NCBI RefSeq assembly: GCF_900105455.1
Contig: NZ_FNSF01000001.1
Span: 749,001-813,000 of the forward strand
DNA from: Tenacibaculum sp. MAR_2009_124
GTDB lineage: Bacteria; Bacteroidota; Bacteroidia; Flavobacteriales; Flavobacteriaceae
DNA length: 64,000 nucleotides
Direction of reading: 5' to 3'
In this document: positions 61,543 through 64,000 of the stretch, piece after piece
Position numbering within the stretch: position 1 is the first letter of the stretch
Layout of the letters: each line of letters begins with the position of its first letter
The notes under the pieces: generated by a model
Seen by the model: the letters and a program-made list of their open reading frames with translations, nothing else
Told to the model about the DNA's origin: nothing
Database searches by the model: none
Program-made: the position numbers and the translations under genes

Positions 61543-64000
61543 ATGAACAAAAAAGTAACCATTTTTCTTTCATTTTTATTGATGACCTCATCAATAATAG
61601 CTCAAAAACAACAAAAACTAACTTCGAACCAGATTTATGAAAAAATTCAAAAGCTTAATTTTTTAGGATCGGCTTTATATATAGCGGCGCATCCCGATGA
61701 TGAAAATACACGATTAATAGCCTATTTGGCAAATCATGATAAGGCAAGAACTGGATACTTGTCTTTAACAAGAGGTGACGGAGGTCAAAACCTAATAGGA
61801 CCAGAAATAAGAGAATTATTAGGAGTTATAAGAACACAGGAACTACTCGCTGCAAGAAATGTTGATGGTGGAGAGCAACGTTTTTCAAGAGCTAATGATT
61901 TTGGTTATTCGAAACATCCAGATGAAACCTTAAAAATTTGGGATAAGGATAAAGTTTTAGCTGATGTAGTTTGGACGATTAGAACTTTTAAACCAGATGT
62001 AATTATTAACAGGTTTGATCATAGAACTCCAGGGACTACCCACGGTCATCATACAACCTCAGCTATGCTAAGTGTTGAAGCTTTTGATTTAGCTAATGAT
62101 CCATCGAAATATTCAGATCAATTAAGTTATACGGAACCTTGGCAACCAAATCGATTATTTTTTAATACCTCATGGTGGTTTTATGGAAGTCGTGATAATT
62201 TTGCTAAAGCTGATAAATCAAAAATGTTAAAATTTGATATTGGAACATATTATCCACTAAAAGGCTTGTCTAATAATGAGCTGGCCTCAATGGCAAGTAG
62301 TCAACATCTATGTCAAGGATTTGGACGTTTAACAACAAGGGGAAGTCAAGAAGAATATGTAGAATTTTTAAAAGGAGGTTTCCCAGCCGATAAAGAAAAT
62401 ATCTTTTCAGGAATTAATACAACATGGAGTCGTGTTAAAAAAGGAAAAGAAATTGGAGATATTCTGCATAAAGTTGAAAAGGAATTTGATTTTATCGATC
62501 CATCAAAACATTTACCTGAATTGATGAAGGCTTACAAGTTAGTTCAAGGTTTAAAGAACGAACATTGGAAAGGAATAAAATCGAAAGAGCTTAAAGCGAT
62601 TATAAAAGCATGTGCAGGACTGTATTTAGAAGCTTCTGCGGTTAGTTCAAGTACTACACCGAATAGTAGTGTGAAAATAAATTTTGAAGCCTTAAATCGA
62701 AGTAATATCCCGATGGAGTTCGTTTCTATGGAAATTCAACCACAGGAAAGACTTTTATTGAAAAATTTAAAGCTTAGACCAAATTCCAAAGAAAATTTTT
62801 CAGAAACTATTAGCGTAGGAAATATGAAATACTCTGCTCCATATTGGTTAGAAAAATCATGGGATTTAGGAATGTATAAAGTGGCGGATCAAAGGGAAAT
62901 AGGAAACCCTGAAAGTAAAAGGCCTTTTAACATAAAATACAATCTTACTATTAATGGAGAAGATATTTCGTTCGTAAAACCTGTTGTTTACCGATATTCT
63001 CAAAGAGATAAAGGAGAGATATATGAACCTTTTGAAATTGTACCTCAGGTAACAACCAAATTGGCTGATAAAGTATTGATTTTCGCGAATGGCGATGCTC
63101 AGAAAGTGAATATAGAAGTAAAAGCAGGATCAGATAATACGAATGGAACGGTTAAAATTAAAGCACCTAAAGGGTGGAAGGTTACTCCGGAACAAATTTC
63201 TTTTTCAATTGAGCAAAAAGGAGATGTACAAATGGTAGACTTTATGATTGCTCCAACATCCAATGAATCGGAAGGTTATATCAATGCCATTGCTACTGTA
63301 AATGGTACTATTTACGATAAGGAGTTGGTTGAAATAAATTATGATCATATTCCAAAGCAGACAGTTTTACTCCAGTCAAAAGCAAAGGTGGTTAGATTGA
63401 ATATTAAAAAAGAGGGGTCTCATATTGGATATATTCAAGGTTCGGGAGATGCTGTTCCTGAAAGTTTAAAACAAATAGGTTATAAGGTAACGGAAATAAC
63501 ACCTACTGAAATAAATGAGAAAACTCTCTCAAAATTTGATGCAGTTGTTGTTGGAATTAGAGCATACAATACTAAAAAGGAATTGCAATTCAAGCAAAAA
63601 TACTTATTGGAATATGTTAAGAATGGAGGGAATATGATTGTTCAATACAATACAAACAGACGTGTTGATGTAAAAGCTCCTTATGAATTAAAATTGTCTA
63701 GAGATAGGGTTACCGATGAATATGCAAAAGTAACCATGTTAGCTAAAGATCATAAAGCTTTACAGTATCCTAATAAAATAAACGAGAAAGATTTTGAAGG
63801 TTGGGTGCAGGAACGTGGATTGTATTTTCCAAATTCTTGGAGTAAAGAATACGTGCCTATTTTATCAATGAATGACAAAGGAGAATCTCCAAAAAAAGGA
63901 AGTTTACTTATTGCAAAGTACGGTAAAGGAAACTATATATATACTGGAGTAAGTTTCTTTAGAGAACTTCCAGCTGGAGTTTCTGGAGCTTATAAATTGT
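61543..64000 (+). CDS. PIG-L/LmbE-type deacetylase with C-terminal GATase-like region, 3' end cut
   Basis: Exported N-acetylglucosamine-deacetylase-like enzyme; 819 codons visible, the stop lies beyond the window. Signal peptide 1-20 (MTSSIIAQ). The zinc site AAHPDDE is at H50-D52-D53 and a distal HGHH at 167-170. From about 430 on there are beta-rich regions (KAPKGWKVTPEQISF), and near 650-810 a ThuA-like/glutamine-amidotransferase fold (FDAVVVGIRAYNT, NGGNMIVQYNTNRR). It is likely a few dozen residues short of complete. Confidence 0.92.
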   Translation, partial: MNKKVTIFLSFLLMTSSIIAQKQQKLTSNQIYEKIQKLNFLGSALYIAAHPDDENTRLIAYLANHDKARTGYLSLTRGDGGQNLIGPEIRELLGVIRTQELLAARNVDGGEQRFSRANDFGYSKHPDETLKIWDKDKVLADVVWTIRTFKPDVIINRFDHRTPGTTHGHHTTSAMLSVEAFDLANDPSKYSDQLSYTEPWQPNRLFFNTSWWFYGSRDNFAKADKSKMLKFDIGTYYPLKGLSNNELASMASSQHLCQGFGRLTTRGSQEEYVEFLKGGFPADKENIFSGINTTWSRVKKGKEIGDILHKVEKEFDFIDPSKHLPELMKAYKLVQGLKNEHWKGIKSKELKAIIKACAGLYLEASAVSSSTTPNSSVKINFEALNRSNIPMEFVSMEIQPQERLLLKNLKLRPNSKENFSETISVGNMKYSAPYWLEKSWDLGMYKVADQREIGNPESKRPFNIKYNLTINGEDISFVKPVVYRYSQRDKGEIYEPFEIVPQVTTKLADKVLIFANGDAQKVNIEVKAGSDNTNGTVKIKAPKGWKVTPEQISFSIEQKGDVQMVDFMIAPTSNESEGYINAIATVNGTIYDKELVEINYDHIPKQTVLLQSKAKVVRLNIKKEGSHIGYIQGSGDAVPESLKQIGYKVTEITPTEINEKTLSKFDAVVVGIRAYNTKKELQFKQKYLLEYVKNGGNMIVQYNTNRRVDVKAPYELKLSRDRVTDEYAKVTMLAKDHKALQYPNKINEKDFEGWVQERGLYFPNSWSKEYVPILSMNDKGESPKKGSLLIAKYGKGNYIYTGVSFFRELPAGVSGAYKL

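Noticed and set aside
1..64000. CRISPR array, tRNA, rRNA, insertion sequence or prophage
   Set aside because: No regular direct-repeat array, cloverleaf-like sequence, transposase or phage gene was recognised.

Overview
The window is a low-GC, gene-dense chromosome segment of a member of the Bacteroidota, almost certainly family Flavobacteriaceae, probably marine. Supporting signs are type IX secretion (T9SS) C-terminal sorting domains, lipoproteins with Flavobacteriia-style signal peptides, paired CarboxypepD_reg/outer-membrane-barrel receptors, a stand-alone TonB C-terminal-domain family, promoters of the TTG-N(17-23)-TAnnTTTG type, and a RibB carrying a degenerate GTP cyclohydrolase II domain. 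No rRNA, tRNA, CRISPR array, prophage or insertion sequence was recognised. Most genes are ordinary core genes; no family was checked against a database.

Layout. 1-1830: two-component pair (regulator cut by the window edge). 2001-3815: two small-to-medium lipoproteins, one a predicted zinc metallopeptidase. 4000-9106: sterol-desaturase-like enzyme, HEAT-like protein, MORN-repeat protein, mnmA, secreted subtilase with a T9SS tail. 9200-10850: nitronate monooxygenase-like and Asp/Asn-hydroxylase-like genes. 10933-16460: the most unusual locus, an ECF sigma / membrane TPR anti-sigma pair divergent from a lipoprotein subtilase, an exported TPR-CHAT (caspase-like) protein with a C-terminal membrane anchor, and a 65-residue lipoprotein. 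16528-23267: minus-strand run tpx-dgkA-ftsK-lolA-lptG-ribB. 23385-26474: MATE pump, small acidic protein, HhH protein, tandem OmpA-like protein. 26620-34753: htpG, a fabH homologue and two tandem outer-membrane barrel receptors. 34847-38749: CoA-binding protein, an unknown protein, and a pyrR-pyrB-STAS-like-T9SS miniprotein-rnz run. 38896-42421: SulP transporter, oxyR and dps. 42486-48041: thioredoxin-like DUF255 lipoprotein and a large VCBS/ASPIC lipoprotein. 48070-50132: two tandem TonB-CTD proteins (a third lies at 60648). 50410-56336: TauE-type permease, AraC regulator, aldehyde dehydrogenase, DUF779 protein, acetyl-CoA synthetase. 56472-60469: frameshifted STAS-like gene, rsmD, DUF3822 gene, membrane protein, RecD-like helicase. 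61543-64000: PIG-L deacetylase-like gene running off the end.

The strongest candidate for an undescribed system is 10933-16460. The linker between the prodomain and catalytic domain of the subtilase (residues 104-118) and the extreme C-terminus of the 65-residue lipoprotein (residues 51-65) share the motif EDKKL-[ST]-I-x-x-GSGGPE (12 of 15 identities). With a membrane-anchored CHAT protease gene between them and a sigma/anti-sigma pair next door, this suggests an envelope proteolytic relay in which the short lipoprotein is a substrate, decoy or sensor peptide. That function is inference; the shared motif and the gene order are directly visible. Secondary points of interest are a STAS-like gene broken, or programmed, at an A_AAA_AAG slippery heptamer, a three-member family of signal-peptide-bearing TonB-CTD proteins with duplicated upstream DNA, and a free-standing T9SS sorting domain abutting rnz.
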